Below, in pieces: positions 8,321-19,862 of a stretch of DNA of 64,000 nucleotides. Position 1 is the first letter of the stretch; the number at the start of each line of letters is the position of its first letter. The stretch lies in the NCBI RefSeq assembly GCF_014211975.1, contig NZ_CP060084.1, positions 2,863,001-2,927,000 on the forward strand, given 5' to 3'. Both the position numbers and the translations under genes were made by a program. The notes beneath the pieces are model-generated. The model worked only from the letters and a program-made list of their open reading frames with translations, made no database searches and was not told the DNA's origin. The stretch is from Teredinibacter haidensis (GTDB lineage Bacteria; Pseudomonadota; Gammaproteobacteria; Pseudomonadales; Cellvibrionaceae).

Positions 8321-11029
8321 TTAGAGCTCCCGCGCTACCTCTTTCACATCGAAGACTTCGATTTGGTCGCCAATCTTAACGTCGTAGTTTTTCACGCCGA
8401 TACCGCATTCCATACCGTTGCGAACTTCGTTAACGTCATCTTTGAAACGGCGCAGGGATTCCAGCTCACCTTCATAGATCACGACGTTTTCACGCAGCAC
8501 TCGAATAGGCTTATTGCGGTGTACTGTACCTTCAACCACCATACATCCGGCCACTTGACCAAACTTCGGCGAACTGAACACATCACGCACATCCGCGATA
8601 CCAATAATTTCTTCAACTCGCTCGGGATCGAGCATGCCAGACAGTGCCGATTTCACTTCATCTATCAGCTGATAGATGATGCTGTAATATCGAATTTCCG
8701 CTGACTCTGCTTCGGCCAGTTTTCGAGCAGATGTGTCTGCACGAACATTGAAGCCGACAATGATTGCACCAGAGGTCAGCGCGAGGTTAACGTCGTTTTC
8801 GGTGATACCACCAACACCGCCACCGATCAACATAACCTGCACTTCTTCGTTACCCATATCCAGCAGTGCTGCCTGAATCGCTTCCAATGACCCACGAACA
8901 TCGGTTTTCAAAACAACCGGCAAAACTTTCTTTTCATCGGCACCCATGCCAGCGAACATATTTTCCAGTTTTGCGGCCTGTTGACGCTGAAGCTTTTCAC
9001 TACGTTCTTTCTCGGAGCGGAACTCAGCCACCTCGCGAGCTTTACGCTCGTTGGTAACCACCACGAACTCATCACCGGCTTCCGGCGGTGAGTCCAAACC
9101 CAATAACTCTACGGGTGTTGATGGACCTGCGCTTCTGACAGACTTGCCAAACTCGTTGGTCATAGCGCGTACGCGACCAAAACTCTGACCCGCCAGCAAA
9201 ATATCTCCACCGGTTAGCTCACCACCCTGAACCAGTACTGTGGCGACAACACCACGGCCTTTGTCCATACGGGATTCAATTACCACACCGCGGGCAGGAA
9301 CATCGACGGGAGCTTTCAGCTCCAACAATTCTGCCTGTAGAGCAACCGCTTCCAATAGCTCTTCAATACCTTCTCCGGTATGGGCAGAAACAGGAATAAA
9401 CTGAGTATCGCCGCCCCAGTCCTCGGGGATGACGTCTTTCGCAGACAGCTCATTTTTAACACGATCCGGGTCGGCCCCTTCTTTATCCATTTTATTGATC
9501 GCAACAACCAGCGGTACCCCAGCAGCGCGAGCGTGCTGCACGGCTTCTTCGGTTTGCGGCATTACACCGTCGTCTGCAGCAACGACCAAAATCACAACGT
9601 CTGTACATTGAGCACCGCGAGCGCGCATAGCAGTAAAGGCAGCGTGCCCAGGGGTATCGAGAAACGCCAACTCTCCGTGGCTGGTTTTCACACGATAGGC
9701 TCCGATATGCTGGGTAATACCACCCGCCTCTCCAGAGGCTACCTTGGCTTCACGTATATAATCCAACAAAGAGGTTTTACCGTGGTCGACATGCCCCATA
9801 ACAGTAACGACGGGTGCACGATCAACCATGGTCGCGCCGTCGAAGTCTACGACTTGCTCACGTAGTTTTTCTTCCACTTCATCACCACTGACCAGTACAG
9901 GGGTATGGCCCAACTCTTCAACAATAACCTGAGCGGTTTCCTGATCGAGAGCCTGATTAATAGTGGCCATAGTACCCATCTTCATCAGCTGCTTGATCAC
10001 TTCGCCTGCCTTAACGTTCATACGCTGAGCAAGATCGGATACAGTAATTTCTTCGGGAATTTCCACGTCGTAGGTAATCTTTCCGGTTGGTTTTTTGAAA
10101 CCATGGCGGTTCTTAACCTTGATAACGGGACGCGGGCGTCTCGAGGTGCCAAGTTTTTTCGACTTCGGAGTAGTATGAATAACCTCTTCAATCTCCGACT
10201 TATCTTCCACGTAATCGAGCGCAGAAGCGGCTTTTTTGGGTGCAGCCACTTTTTTAACCGCTTTCCCGGCTTTTTTGTTGTGCTTAGCTTTTGAGTCTTC
10301 GTTGAACTCTTCTTCTGGCTTCGCTTTAACTTTCTTAGGATGGTGCTTATGGCGATCTGCATCACTAGCAGGCGCATCATCGGCGGGCTTCGCATTAGCT
10401 TTCCCGGCTGATTCCTGTTCCGCTTTACGCTTAGCTTCCGCCAATTTTTTCGCTTCAGCAGCATCCTCCTCTGCCTTGCGTCGGGCTTGAGCCGCGCGCT
10501 GTCGCAGGATTTCCGCATCATCAACAAATGACGGCCTAGACGCTTCCACCTCAGGCTCTTCCACTAACGACTCCGCAACCGGGGCAGCCTCTTCCTCAAC
10601 CACTTCAGGCTCAACAACTTCTGTCGGTTCAGACTCAATAGCTTCCACTGTCTCCGCAACCGGGATATCTACCACCTGAACATCTTCTACAGGAGCATCC
10701 ACAACGGCAGAATCTTCAGTCTCTTCAGCAGCCTCACGCTTAACGTAAGTGCGCTTTTTTCGTACTTCCACATTTACGGTTTTTCGAGAGCTACCTGAAC
10801 CTGTCTTTAAGGTTGTCGTAGTTTTTCTCTTTAAGGTGATTTTCTTTGGTGCAGCCGCAGATTCACCATGGCTGGACTTTAGGAAAGCCAGCAACGTTTG
10901 CTTCTCTTCGTCGGACACCATATCGTCTGAGTTTTGGTGTATTAACCCGGCCTGTTTCATCTGGGTTAGTATGCGATCGACAGAAGCCCCTACAGACTTG
11001 GCGAGTTCACTTACAGTTACTTCAGCCAT
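8321..11029 (-). CDS. infB: Translation initiation factor IF-2
   Basis: A 902-residue IF-2. The N-terminal IF2N segment ([13 protein letters not shown]) is followed by a long, low-complexity, Ala/Glu/Lys-rich linker (residues about 80-300). A second IF2N domain comes next, then the GTPase domain: P-loop [11 protein letters not shown] near residue 412, DTPGHAAF and NKMD. Domains II, III and IV end in [11 protein letters not shown]. It delivers formylated initiator tRNA to the 30S subunit and promotes subunit joining. An internal in-frame start for a shorter isoform, as in E. coli, is possible but I did not resolve it. Confidence 0.99.
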   Translation of the reverse strand: MAEVTVSELAKSVGASVDRILTQMKQAGLIHQNSDDMVSDEEKQTLLAFLKSSHGESAAAPKKITLKRKTTTTLKTGSGSSRKTVNVEVRKKRTYVKREAAEETEDSAVVDAPVEDVQVVDIPVAETVEAIESEPTEVVEPEVVEEEAAPVAESLVEEPEVEASRPSFVDDAEILRQRAAQARRKAEEDAAEAKKLAEAKRKAEQESAGKANAKPADDAPASDADRHKHHPKKVKAKPEEEFNEDSKAKHNKKAGKAVKKVAAPKKAASALDYVEDKSEIEEVIHTTPKSKKLGTSRRPRPVIKVKNRHGFKKPTGKITYDVEIPEEITVSDLAQRMNVKAGEVIKQLMKMGTMATINQALDQETAQVIVEELGHTPVLVSGDEVEEKLREQVVDFDGATMVDRAPVVTVMGHVDHGKTSLLDYIREAKVASGEAGGITQHIGAYRVKTSHGELAFLDTPGHAAFTAMRARGAQCTDVVILVVAADDGVMPQTEEAVQHARAAGVPLVVAINKMDKEGADPDRVKNELSAKDVIPEDWGGDTQFIPVSAHTGEGIEELLEAVALQAELLELKAPVDVPARGVVIESRMDKGRGVVATVLVQGGELTGGDILLAGQSFGRVRAMTNEFGKSVRSAGPSTPVELLGLDSPPEAGDEFVVVTNERKAREVAEFRSEKERSEKLQRQQAAKLENMFAGMGADEKKVLPVVLKTDVRGSLEAIQAALLDMGNEEVQVMLIGGGVGGITENDVNLALTSGAIIVGFNVRADTSARKLAEAESAEIRYYSIIYQLIDEVKSALSGMLDPERVEEIIGIADVRDVFSSPKFGQVAGCMVVEGTVHRNKPIRVLRENVVIYEGELESLRRFKDDVNEVRNGMECGIGVKNYDVKIGDQIEVFDVKEVAREL

Positions 11030-11092
11030 AGATTTGTCTCAGTTCCCGTTTAAATTCGTTCAATAATCTCGATAATATTCTTGCCTAGACAC

Positions 11093-12586
11093 TTAGGAGT
11101 TGTCTTCAGCAAACCAGGGTTCACGCGCTTTCATAATCAACGCCCCTGCACGCTCTTCATTCATTCCAGCAATTTCCATCATTTCGTCAACCGACTGTTC
11201 GGCAAGATCTTCCATTGTAACAACGCCTCTAGCGGCCAGCGTATTCGCCAGCACGTCGTCCATACCTTCCATTGCCAGTAAATCTTCCGCAGGCTCCTGA
11301 CCAACGGTCTGCTCTTCCGTCGCCAGCGCCTGAGTGAGTAGCGCGTCTTTCGCTCGACTGCGAAGCTCATTGGCTACATCTTCATCGAAACCTTCTATCG
11401 CCAGAAATTCCTCCAGGGGAACATAGGCAACTTCTTCCAGCGTAGTGAAACCTTCTTCCACCAGCACATCGGCAACATCTTCATCAACATCCAGAGCTTG
11501 CATAAAGACGTCTTTGGAGCTACCCGCTTCCTTCTGCTGCTTTTCGTTCCACTGATCAATGCTCATCACATTGATATCCCAGCCGGAAAGCTCTGAGGCC
11601 AAGCGCACATTCTGACCGCCGCGGCCAATGGCCTGAGCCAGATTATCTTCACTCACGGCTAGATCCATTGAATTGGCTTCTTCATCCACAACGATGGATT
11701 CAATTTCAGCTGGTGCCATAGCATTAATAACAAACTGTGCCGGGTTATCGTCCCAAAGCACAATATCAATGCGCTCATTGCCCAGTTCGTTCGATACCGC
11801 CTGTACACGGGAGCCACGCATACCTACACAAGCACCAACGGGATCGATACGACCGTCATTGGTAGAAACGGCAATTTTTGCACGGGACCCAGGGTCACGA
11901 GCAGCTGCTTTTAGGGAAATAACTTCTTCAGCAATTTCTGGTACTTCAATTTTAAACAGTTCTACCAACATTGCCGAGCAAGCACGACTGAGATATAACT
12001 GCGGGCCTCTCACCTCAGAACGAACATCGACCAAGAGCGCACGAACACGATCATTCATACGAAAAACTTCGCGACCAATTAGCTCTTCACGCGGTAACAA
12101 GCCTTCTGCGTTGTTACCAAGATCAACAATAATATTATCGCGAGTGACTTTTTTGACAGAACCGGAAATCAGCTCGCCGACGCGATCTCGGTACTGGTCC
12201 ACAATCTGAGCGCGCTCGGCTTCACGTACTTTCTGCACGATAACCTGTTTGGCGGTTTGCGCAGCGATACGCCCAAACCCAACGTTTTCAACCACTTCCG
12301 CAAATACATCTCCTGCGACAAGGCTCTCGTCTTTTTCGTGAGCCTCCTCCAGAGTAAACTGTGTGCCCAGCTCAGCCAAGGTCTCGTCATCGACCACCAG
12401 CCAACGACGTACGGTTTCGTAATCACCGGTTTTACGGTCGATGGTTACCTGGATATCGGAGTCCTCGTCGTAACGTTTTTTCGTGGCTGTCGCCAAGGCC
12501 AATTCAATAGCCTGAAAAATTACGTCCTGTTCAACACCTTTCTCGTTGGAAACTGCGTCTGCGACCAACAAAATTTCTTTTTTCAT
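11093..12586 (-). CDS. nusA: Transcription termination/antitermination protein NusA
   Basis: A 497-residue NusA with the N-terminal RNAP-binding domain ([18 protein letters not shown]). An S1 domain follows ([20 protein letters not shown], near 135), then two KH domains, including [17 protein letters not shown] and [12 protein letters not shown]. The C-terminus holds the two acidic AR repeats found in gammaproteobacteria ([16 protein letters not shown] and [15 protein letters not shown]). It controls pausing, termination and rRNA antitermination. It lies between rimP and infB. Confidence 0.99.
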   Translation of the reverse strand: MKKEILLVADAVSNEKGVEQDVIFQAIELALATATKKRYDEDSDIQVTIDRKTGDYETVRRWLVVDDETLAELGTQFTLEEAHEKDESLVAGDVFAEVVENVGFGRIAAQTAKQVIVQKVREAERAQIVDQYRDRVGELISGSVKKVTRDNIIVDLGNNAEGLLPREELIGREVFRMNDRVRALLVDVRSEVRGPQLYLSRACSAMLVELFKIEVPEIAEEVISLKAAARDPGSRAKIAVSTNDGRIDPVGACVGMRGSRVQAVSNELGNERIDIVLWDDNPAQFVINAMAPAEIESIVVDEEANSMDLAVSEDNLAQAIGRGGQNVRLASELSGWDINVMSIDQWNEKQQKEAGSSKDVFMQALDVDEDVADVLVEEGFTTLEEVAYVPLEEFLAIEGFDEDVANELRSRAKDALLTQALATEEQTVGQEPAEDLLAMEGMDDVLANTLAARGVVTMEDLAEQSVDEMMEIAGMNEERAGALIMKAREPWFAEDNS

Positions 12587-12648
12587 CGAGCTGCCTCTGA
12601 ATCCTTAAAATTCGGAAAACCACCTAAATTACAAATAATTCAATCGTA

Positions 12649-13107
12649 TTAATAGCGAGGCACTACGCTCGCTTTATCAATTAACTCGTAGGGAAGCAAA
12701 TACTCTTCTGCATCGACCTCAAGCACGATCTCATCATTTTCTATACCTTTAAGCAGGCCAGTAAATTTTTTTCTGCCATCGAAACCCGTACGCAGTCGAA
12801 CCGCTACGGTCTCACCGATATAGCCGCCGAATTGTTCCAATTTAAATAGCGGACGATCCATCCCTGGAGAAGAGACTTCTAATGTATATTCGCCGGTAAT
12901 TGGGTCTTCGACATCCATAACACTGCTGATCTGGCGACTTACTCGCTCACAATCGTCTATCAACGCACCGCCTGGCACCTTGTCGATATAGACGCGCAAC
13001 ATAGACTTTCTGCCCTGGGCGAAATATTCCAGCCCCCACAGCTCACACCCCAGCGATTCAACCACTGGGCCAATTAATACTTCCAGTTGCGTTTGTTTTC
13101 CAGCCAA
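12649..13107 (-). CDS. rimP: Ribosome maturation factor RimP
   Basis: A 152-residue RimP with the alpha/beta N-terminal domain (LGCELWGLEYFAQGRKSMLRV) and C-terminal SH3-like domain (VLEVDAEEYLLPYELIDKASVVPRY, ending at the stop). The apparent start is TTG 13107, with GAGAG nine bases upstream; no ATG is in a sensible place. It assists 30S maturation. It is the first protein gene of the nusA-infB operon, and two terminator-like hairpins (13166-13188 and 13285-13310) separate it from the initiator tRNA gene. Confidence 0.96.
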   Translation of the reverse strand: MAGKQTQLEVLIGPVVESLGCELWGLEYFAQGRKSMLRVYIDKVPGGALIDDCERVSRQISSVMDVEDPITGEYTLEVSSPGMDRPLFKLEQFGGYIGETVAVRLRTGFDGRKKFTGLLKGIENDEIVLEVDAEEYLLPYELIDKASVVPRY

Positions 13108-13165
13108 GTATTAAAACTCTCTACCATTTGATTATTACAAGCATTCCGACGAACCGGAACACAAA

Positions 13166-13188
13166 CAAAAAATGGGCGCTAAGCCCAT
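13166..13188 (-). terminator. Terminator-like hairpin upstream of rimP
   Basis: Minus strand: ATGGGC-TTAGC-GCCCAT then TTTTTG. It is the second of two intrinsic terminators between tRNA-fMet and rimP and leaves only about 58 bp before the rimP start, so read-through probably feeds the operon. Confidence 0.75.
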
Positions 13189-13284
13189 ATCTACGACAAC
13201 CTGCGTGAAGCCAACACGCCGATCATATTTTAGCCTATCCAGAAGAGAGTACCAACAAGGAACCAGGCAGCTAACTCCAGATAC

Positions 13285-13310
13285 GAAAAAACCCCTTAAA
13301 GGGGCCTCTC
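13285..13310 (-). terminator. Intrinsic terminator after tRNA-fMet
   Basis: Minus strand: CCCC-TTTAA-GGGG followed by TTTTTTC. It lies about 165 bp downstream of the initiator tRNA gene. Confidence 0.75.
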
Positions 13311-13475
13311 GAATGCAGATTTCTATCTGCCCGCTCAAGCTCATAATACTCAAACGTTAAATTAGTAGCGAAGCCAAACGTGAAAATCAAGAACCTTCAA
13401 CTGCTTGCTACTGACAAAATGTAAAGAGAAACCCCAAAATTGGGTATTAACTTACTACATATCGCCCTTAATAAT

Positions 13476-13552
<77 letters not shown>

Positions 13553-13603
13553 CCAGTCACTTCCTCTGCTAACGAAAAGGCTTCGCAGCAGCAGAGGAGG
13601 CGC

Positions 13604-13632
13604 ATTATAGGGGGCGACATATGGTGCGTCAA
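13604..13632 (-). promoter_or_regulatory. Sigma-70 promoter of tRNA-fMet / rimP-nusA operon
   Basis: TTGACG, 17 bases, TATAAT on the minus strand, followed by a GC-rich discriminator (GCGCCTCC) of the kind seen in stringently controlled stable-RNA promoters. The -10 ends about 50 bp upstream of the tRNA 5' end. Confidence 0.85.
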
Positions 13633-14125
13633 GAAGAAAAACCACCTTTAATTCAACACTTACAAAACACGCTGAAATAATAATCAACATCTTTGATTAC
13701 AAAAAAAACCACAATTAATATCGCGGCTTTATGGCGGCGGTTTTAAACTGATACATATACACCCGCAAGCCTAAGTTCAGTCACCAGGGCACTAGCAACA
13801 CTTTAGCTGTACGCGGAAAACTCCAATCAAACTCGACGCGTAGCAAGTGACTCAGTGAGCTACAGCGTTACCAAGCCAGCTCACTAACCTTCCCGCCAAA
13901 CCCCATTATTCGCCAACCAGAAGACCCCACTCACACTGACGCCATCAGCCTACATCCACACGCCCGTCGCGTGCGATTTACAACGACCAACCCCCAAGAC
14001 CATGTGTAGCCCCCGCCCTACCAATCAGAACAAGCACAGCCCCCGTACTGTACGACCTAAAACAAACAAGGCAGGCAATACATCCCGAACTAGGCGGAAA
14101 AAAACAATATATTTGAAAACAGAAA
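13633..14125. other. Intergenic stretch with no recognisable gene
   Basis: About 490 bp between the tRNA-fMet promoter and the tRNA-Leu terminator. I see no coding signal, tRNA or strong hairpin in it. Confidence 0.6.
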
Positions 14126-14156
14126 TAAAAAAGGCCCTCCAATATGGAGAGCCTTC
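14126..14156 (-). terminator. Terminator after tRNA-Leu
   Basis: Minus strand: AAGGCTCTCC-ATATT-GGAGGGCCTT with a TTTTTTATTT tail, just downstream of the tRNA-Leu 3' end. Confidence 0.85.
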
Positions 14157-14162
14157 TATAGA

Positions 14163-14247
14163 TGGTGCCCAAGGCCGGACTTGAACCGGCACGGCTTACG
14201 CCACTACCCCCTCAAGATAGCGTGTCTACCAATTCCACCACTTGGGC
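14163..14247 (-). tRNA. tRNA-Leu (GAG)
   Basis: An 85-nt class II tRNA with encoded CCA. The acceptor GCCCAAG/CTTGGGC is perfect, the anticodon loop TTGAGGG gives GAG, and there is a long variable arm. It lies 15 bp past secG and is probably processed from the tpiA-secG transcript, as leuU is in E. coli. Confidence 0.97.
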
Positions 14248-14261
14248 AATTTTTTACGAGC

Positions 14262-14687
14262 TTACTCGACCGGTACTTTAGGTACGTCGACTTCGGCAGC
14301 AGAATCCTCTACTGCACCCTCAAGATCAACAACATCTGCCGCTGCATTTTCAACAACCGCTTCGGCAGCGTCAAGAGTTGGAACATCGCCCTCTTCCACC
14401 GGCGGTACTTCCATTTGCTCCAGCTCAGGCAGTGCAAACTCATCATCGACAGAGGTTTTTTGCTTAGCGATTACCGCCAGTGAGAAGCTGGTGATAAAGA
14501 AAACCGTCGCAAAAATCGCAGTCATCCGAGAAAAGAAGTTACCGGAGCCCACAGAGCCGAAAAGGGTCTGCGATGCGCCAGCACCGAATGATGCGCCCAT
14601 TTCTGCCCCTTTACCCTGCTGAAGCAAGATCAAGCCAATAATGGCCAAAGCAGTTAACAGGTGAACCAGAAGTATGATGTTTTCCAT
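14262..14687 (-). CDS. secG: Preprotein translocase subunit SecG
   Basis: A 141-residue SecG. Two membrane segments (IILLVHLLTALAIIGLILLQ and MTAIFATVFFITSFSLAVIA) flank the conserved GKGAEMGASFGAGAS loop. The C-terminal 65 residues are an acidic, Val/Pro/Glu-rich tail that makes it longer than the 110-residue E. coli protein. It forms SecYEG in the inner membrane. Its place between tpiA and tRNA-Leu is typical for gammaproteobacteria. Confidence 0.97.
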   Translation of the reverse strand: MENIILLVHLLTALAIIGLILLQQGKGAEMGASFGAGASQTLFGSVGSGNFFSRMTAIFATVFFITSFSLAVIAKQKTSVDDEFALPELEQMEVPPVEEGDVPTLDAAEAVVENAAADVVDLEGAVEDSAAEVDVPKVPVE

Positions 14688-14706
14688 TATTTAGTCTCTA
14701 GTTTTA

Positions 14707-15447
14707 TTACTCTGCTGCACGACAAATGGCAACAAAGTCTTCAGCGTTCAGTGCGGCACCGCCCACTAATGCGCCGTCGATATCTTTCTTTGCAAAGAGT
14801 CCCTCTGCAGAGTCTGGTTTAACACTACCACCGTACAGAATGCGCATTGAGTCACCCTCTGGACCTAACACCTCGCGAATATATGAGTGAACGTCCTGAG
14901 CCATTTCAGGCGTTGCTGTTTTACCTGTGCCGATCGCCCATACGGGTTCGTAGGCGATAATACCTTTAGCAACACCAGGAAGACCACAATGATCAACGAC
15001 GGCCAGCAACTGCTTACCAATAACATCAAAGGTCTTGTCATCTTCACGCTCTTCCAAGGTTTCACCTACGCACAACACAGGAATCAAACCGTGATCCAAA
15101 GCCACCTGGAATTTTTCAGCGACCAACTGTGAGCTTTCTCCGTGGTACTCGCGGCGCTCGGAGTGACCGACTAAAACATAACGACAACCGGAGTCCACCA
15201 ACATTTCACCGGAGATTTCGCCGGTATAGGCACCGTTACCATTTTTACTCAAATCTTGAGCGCCCAAACCAATATTGGAGTTTTCCAACTGAGCAGCAGC
15301 GGCCGCCAAGTAAGGGTACGGGGGGCAAACTGCAACCTCGGCCTGGTGAACACCAGTCCAGGCATCAACCAAACCAGCCAGCAATTTCTGGTTAGCGGTG
15401 GTGTTGCCATTCATTTTCCAGTTACCAATAACTATCTGTCGACGCAT
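14707..15447 (-). CDS. tpiA: Triosephosphate isomerase
   Basis: A 246-residue TIM barrel. Visible are NWKMNGN (substrate Lys), VGHSERR (catalytic His near residue 95), AYEPVWAIGTGKTA (catalytic Glu and flexible loop near 167) and ILYGGSVKPD. It interconverts dihydroxyacetone phosphate and glyceraldehyde 3-phosphate. It is 19 bp upstream of secG. Confidence 0.99.
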   Translation of the reverse strand: MRRQIVIGNWKMNGNTTANQKLLAGLVDAWTGVHQAEVAVCPPYPYLAAAAAQLENSNIGLGAQDLSKNGNGAYTGEISGEMLVDSGCRYVLVGHSERREYHGESSQLVAEKFQVALDHGLIPVLCVGETLEEREDDKTFDVIGKQLLAVVDHCGLPGVAKGIIAYEPVWAIGTGKTATPEMAQDVHSYIREVLGPEGDSMRILYGGSVKPDSAEGLFAKKDIDGALVGGAALNAEDFVAICRAAE

Positions 15448-15577
15448 AAGCCTTTACCTTTTTCCGATTTCTAAAGAAGATTTCTGAATCTGGCGCGGGC
15501 TTCTTAAGCCCCCCGGGTAAAACGGGCGCAAATAGTAGCGGAGAATGCCGCCAGTTACAACGCAAGAATCAAGATTT

Positions 15578-16921
15578 TTAAGATACTGCTTTACCAACTA
15601 TTTCAGCCAACTCGTGAGCCAGCTCGGACACCAGGCTATGCTGTTGCCCTTCGACCATTACACGAATAACCGGCTCTGTACCCGAGGCACGCAACAACAC
15701 TCGACCATTGCCCTCCATACGCTTTTCAGCATCAGCAATAGCCGACTGCACAGCACCATCATTATCGAGATCAATTCGATGCTTCACCGGCACATTCACC
15801 ATAACCTGCGGCATCTTTTGCATGCGCTGCTTCAATTCGTACAAGCTTTGCTGCTCAGCCATTAACGCTTTTAAGACCTGCAACGCCGAAATAATGCCAT
15901 CACCAGTCGTGGTTACATCGGCGCACACAATATGGCCGGAAGATTCGCCACCGAGAATCCAGCCGTTCCTATTCATAGCTTCGATAACATAGCGGTCACC
16001 CACTTTCGCTCGCTCGAACGGAATACCAAGGCTTTCCAGACCCTTTTCAAAGCCAAAATTACTCATTAACGTTCCGACTACACCACTGCAACCTTCGCCT
16101 CGCTGCTTGCGATAGGCGGCAATAATATAAAGCAGCTGATCGCCATCAATAATTTCGCCGCGATCATCCACAAACATCACACGATCACCATCGCCATCGA
16201 AAGCAATACCCAAATCTGCGTGAGATTCCAGTACCTGCTTCTGCAGCTGGTTCATTTTGGTAGAACCGCACTTAAGGTTGATATTCAAACCATCGGGTTC
16301 GTTACAGATAGGGACAACACTGGCTCCCAATTCTGACAACACCGCCGGTGCAATATCGTAGGTAGCGCCATTAGCGCAATCAACCACAATTGTTAACCCC
16401 GCCAGGCTAAAGCCCCACGGCAGTGTCCCTTTACAAAACTCAATATAACGCCCCTCTGCATCGGGAACCCTGCGCGCTTTACCCAGCTTAACCGCTGTCG
16501 TCATGGGCTTATCGATTTGAGCCTCAATGGCTAATTCAACCTCATCGGCAAGCTTAACGCCCTGCGTATTAAACAGCTTGATGCCGTTGTCACCATAGGC
16601 GTTATGGGATGCGCTAATCACAATGCCAGCGCTGGCCTGAAAGGTTCGCGTTAAATAAGCGATAGCCGGTGTCGGCATTGGGCCCAACAGGCCCACGTCA
16701 ACACCTGCGGCAATCAAGCCAGCCTCAAGAGCTGATTCAAACATATAACCGGAGATACGCGTGTCTTTACCGATCAACACGGTTCCATTGCCCGTGCGGT
16801 TCGTCTGCTCGGCCAACACTTTACCAACGGCCCAACCCAACTGAAGAAAAAACTGGGGAGTGATAACACCCTCGCCAACTTTTCCTCGAATACCATCCGT
16901 CCCAAAATATTTACGCGCCAT
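15578..16921 (-). CDS. glmM: Phosphoglucosamine mutase
   Basis: A 447-residue GlmM starting [13 protein letters not shown] at ATG 16919-16921; the frame extends five codons further upstream, but those are not conserved. The phosphoserine loop [15 protein letters not shown] is at residues 99-113 (S105 by analogy with E. coli S102; Ala replaces the usual Pro after HN). The Mg-binding loop is AFDGDGDR and the substrate loop [12 protein letters not shown]. It makes glucosamine 1-phosphate for UDP-GlcNAc. Its first codons overlap the end of folP by 11 bp, implying translational coupling. Confidence 0.98.
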   Translation of the reverse strand: MARKYFGTDGIRGKVGEGVITPQFFLQLGWAVGKVLAEQTNRTGNGTVLIGKDTRISGYMFESALEAGLIAAGVDVGLLGPMPTPAIAYLTRTFQASAGIVISASHNAYGDNGIKLFNTQGVKLADEVELAIEAQIDKPMTTAVKLGKARRVPDAEGRYIEFCKGTLPWGFSLAGLTIVVDCANGATYDIAPAVLSELGASVVPICNEPDGLNINLKCGSTKMNQLQKQVLESHADLGIAFDGDGDRVMFVDDRGEIIDGDQLLYIIAAYRKQRGEGCSGVVGTLMSNFGFEKGLESLGIPFERAKVGDRYVIEAMNRNGWILGGESSGHIVCADVTTTGDGIISALQVLKALMAEQQSLYELKQRMQKMPQVMVNVPVKHRIDLDNDGAVQSAIADAEKRMEGNGRVLLRASGTEPVIRVMVEGQQHSLVSELAHELAEIVGKAVS

Positions 16922-17783
16922 GAATGTGATCCCCATATCTCACTGCATTTAGAATTCTTATTACGTCTGCCGTTTCAACAACATCGTGCACCCGGAGGAT
17001 ATTCGCGCCATTCTGCACTGCAATGAAAGCCAATGCCAAACTGCCGGCCAGGCGCTGTTCGGGCTCACGATTAAGCAATCGCCCAATCATCGATTTACGC
17101 GATACTCCCACCAATAACGGGAAGCCCCGATCGGATAAGCGATATAGATCACGCAGTAGAGCAAGGTTATGCTCATCGGTTTTCCCAAAACCGAAACCTG
17201 GATCCAATAGCAGTTGCGGGGGCCCCACCCCCAAGCGCCTCGCGGCGCCCTGTACGGTTTCTACCCGCTGCCGCAAATATCCGTCAACCTCGCTTACCAC
17301 ATCACGGTAGGCCGGATTTTCCTGCATTGTTTTCGGGTTGCCTAGCATGTGCATCAAACAAACCGGCAATTGTGTCGCTATTGCCGCATCTAGCGCTCCA
17401 TCGCGCTCGAGGGAGCGCACGTCATTGATCAACCCGGCCCCCAGGCTTGCAGCTTCCATCATTACTTTTGCAGTAGACGTATCCACCGACAGCACAACGT
17501 CCAGACGCTCTGCCAAGGCTTCAACCACAGGTAAAACCCTATCACACTCTTCCTGCTCACCAATGGCCGCGGCACCTGGACGGGTCGACTCACCACCAAT
17601 ATCAATGAACGCAGCACCTGCAGAGTGCATCTCCTCAGCGGCTCGAATCGCTTTTTCAAGCACAAGGGAAGACGCACCGTACAGCCTACCACCATCGTAA
17701 AAAGAATCGGGAGTAACGTTGAGAACCCCCATGACCTGAGGTGTGCTTAAGTCAACGGAGCGAGAACCGCAGTGCAGAATCAT
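16911..17783 (-). CDS. folP: Dihydropteroate synthase
   Basis: About 290 residues from ATG 17781-17783; a GTG at 17822 is in frame but lies inside a palindrome and gives a non-conserved extension. Family blocks: [17 protein letters not shown] near the N-terminus, [11 protein letters not shown] and [12 protein letters not shown]. It condenses p-aminobenzoate with 6-hydroxymethyl-dihydropterin pyrophosphate. The gene order ftsH-folP-glmM is the common gammaproteobacterial one, and folP overlaps glmM. Confidence 0.98.
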   Translation of the reverse strand: MILHCGSRSVDLSTPQVMGVLNVTPDSFYDGGRLYGASSLVLEKAIRAAEEMHSAGAAFIDIGGESTRPGAAAIGEQEECDRVLPVVEALAERLDVVLSVDTSTAKVMMEAASLGAGLINDVRSLERDGALDAAIATQLPVCLMHMLGNPKTMQENPAYRDVVSEVDGYLRQRVETVQGAARRLGVGPPQLLLDPGFGFGKTDEHNLALLRDLYRLSDRGFPLLVGVSRKSMIGRLLNREPEQRLAGSLALAFIAVQNGANILRVHDVVETADVIRILNAVRYGDHIHGA

Positions 17784-17810
17784 TCGGAAAGTATCGTGTT
17801 TATATGTGGG

Positions 17811-17841
17811 ATAATGGCCCACTAAATATGTGGGCCATTAT
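17811..17841. repeat. 12-bp perfect inverted repeat between ftsH and folP
   Basis: ATAATGGCCCAC and its exact complement are separated by TAAATAT, six bases past the ftsH stop. There is no T-run behind it on the minus strand, so it may stabilise mRNA or bind a factor rather than terminate. Confidence 0.6.
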
Positions 17842-17846
17842 GTAAA

Positions 17847-19763
17847 TTAGTGCTGGTTAGCAGGACCGCCAACCGGGGAGTCATCGGCACTCTTCTTTTC
17901 TTCTTCGCCACCCAAACCAGAGCTGCCACCACTGACATCGTGGTCGTGCCAATCACGCGGTGGGCGAACTTTACGGCGAGCCATCAGATCATCAACCTGA
18001 TCAGAATCGATAGTCTCATACTCCATCAGCGCATCTTTCATAGCCTGTAGAATATCTTTGTTTTCACTCAGGACTTTTGTCGCTCGCGTATAACAAATAT
18101 CGATAATGCTGCGAACCTCTTCATCAATCACTTTCGATGTGGCGCCGGAATACTGCGGTGTGCCTGTACCGGGGTAAGCCCCCTCGTCGTCACCGTAGTG
18201 CAGTGGCCCCAGCTTTTCGGATAACCCCCACTTCGTCACCATATTGCGAGCCAAATCGGTAGCTCGCTCAATATCGTTAGACGCGCCAGTCGTTACACCA
18301 TCAAAACCCAGAGTCATCTCCTCAGCAATACGCCCACCAAATAGAGAGCATAACTGCGATTCAATCGCGCGCTTGCTAAGGCTATGCTTATCCTCTTCCG
18401 GCAGGAATTGGGTTACACCCAGGGCCCGGCCGCGGGGAATAATGCTCACTTTATGAACCGGATCGTGCTCAGGCACCAGCCGGCCGACAATGGCATGACC
18501 AGCTTCGTGAAAGGCGGTATTCTCTTTTTCTTTCTCGCTCATCACCATGGACTTGCGCTCGGCCCCCATTAAAATTTTATCGCGGGCCTTTTCAAACTCT
18601 TCCATACTCACTACACGCTTGTTGGCGCGGGCAGCAAAAAGCGCCGCTTCGTTCACCAGGTTTGCCAAATCCGCTCCGGAGAAACCAGGCGTACCGCGGG
18701 CAATAATCGAAGCTTTCATCTGATCATCCATCGGCACTTTGCGCATATGGACTTTCAATATTTGCTCGCGACCGCGAATATCCGGCAGACCTACAAATAC
18801 CTGACGGTCAAATCGGCCCGGACGCAGTAAGGCACGATCGAGAACATCAGGGCGGTTGGTTGCCGCAATAACAATCACACCCTCATTACCTTCAAAGCCA
18901 TCCATTTCGACCAGCAACTGATTCAGAGTTTGCTCGCGCTCGTCGTGACCGCCACCATGACCTCCTCCACAATGACGGCCGACAGCATCAATTTCGTCAA
19001 TAAAGATAATACAAGGCGCCTGTTTCTTGGCCTGATCAAACATATCACGCACACGGGAAGCACCCACACCCACAAACATTTCCACGAAATCAGAACCGGA
19101 GATCGAAAAGAACGGAACCTTGGCTTCGCCAGCAATCGCTTTTGCCAGCAGAGTCTTACCTGTACCAGGAGGTCCCGCCATCAGAACACCGCGGGGGATA
19201 CGGCCACCCAGACGCTGAAAACGGGATGGATCTTTCAGAAATTCAACCAGTTCCTGCACATCCTCTTTGGCTTCATCGACACCAGCCACATCGGCAAAAG
19301 TAGTTTTAACCTGGTCTTCGCCCAACAAGCGCGCTTTGCTTTTTGCAAAACTCATTGGCCCACCGCGACCGCCGGAGCCACCCTGCATCTGGCGCATAAA
19401 GAAAACAAACACAGCTATAAACAGCAAAATGGGGAAGCTAGCTACCAATAGCTGTTCCCACAGACTGGGTTTCTCTGGCAGCACACCCTTCACCTGCACC
19501 CGGTGATCCAGCAGTGTGTCCATAAGCTTAAGATCGAGCACTTCTGGCATTACGACCATAAACTGAGTGTTATCCAGCCGCAGCCCCCTAATCCGCTGAT
19601 CGCCGATGGTGACCTCTCGCACGCGTTCATCCTGAACTTCAAGCATAAATTCCGAATAGGTCATCTCGTCTTGAGGCGCTGCTTCGTTAAAATTTTGGAA
19701 AACAGTGAAAAGTACGGCAGCAATTACCAGCCACAGTACGAGATTTTTAGCCATGTCATTCAA
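17847..19763 (-). CDS. ftsH: ATP-dependent zinc metalloprotease FtsH
   Basis: A 638-residue membrane AAA protease. TM1 is at about residues 5-23 and TM2 at about 105-124, with a periplasmic domain between. Walker A is GPPGTGKT, Walker B IIFIDEID, the SRH region follows, and the Zn site is HEAGH near 418. The C-terminus is Gly/Glu/Lys-rich. It degrades membrane proteins, sigma-32 and LpxC. Two start choices (MNDMAKN or MAKN) are possible. It lies about 100 bp downstream of rlmE on the same strand. Confidence 0.99.
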   Translation of the reverse strand: MNDMAKNLVLWLVIAAVLFTVFQNFNEAAPQDEMTYSEFMLEVQDERVREVTIGDQRIRGLRLDNTQFMVVMPEVLDLKLMDTLLDHRVQVKGVLPEKPSLWEQLLVASFPILLFIAVFVFFMRQMQGGSGGRGGPMSFAKSKARLLGEDQVKTTFADVAGVDEAKEDVQELVEFLKDPSRFQRLGGRIPRGVLMAGPPGTGKTLLAKAIAGEAKVPFFSISGSDFVEMFVGVGASRVRDMFDQAKKQAPCIIFIDEIDAVGRHCGGGHGGGHDEREQTLNQLLVEMDGFEGNEGVIVIAATNRPDVLDRALLRPGRFDRQVFVGLPDIRGREQILKVHMRKVPMDDQMKASIIARGTPGFSGADLANLVNEAALFAARANKRVVSMEEFEKARDKILMGAERKSMVMSEKEKENTAFHEAGHAIVGRLVPEHDPVHKVSIIPRGRALGVTQFLPEEDKHSLSKRAIESQLCSLFGGRIAEEMTLGFDGVTTGASNDIERATDLARNMVTKWGLSEKLGPLHYGDDEGAYPGTGTPQYSGATSKVIDEEVRSIIDICYTRATKVLSENKDILQAMKDALMEYETIDSDQVDDLMARRKVRPPRDWHDHDVSGGSSGLGGEEEKKSADDSPVGGPANQH

Positions 19764-19862
19764 GGCTGCTTCTCCTGGTTATTCTACTTTTATCTAAAAC
19801 AGACAAAAGTTTTGAAATTCATAAGTTTGAGCACAATAACTCGCAGTATAGACTGCAAATCC

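Noticed and set aside
13135..13353. Short open frames between rimP and tRNA-fMet
   Set aside because: They overlap two terminator hairpins and show no protein-like composition.
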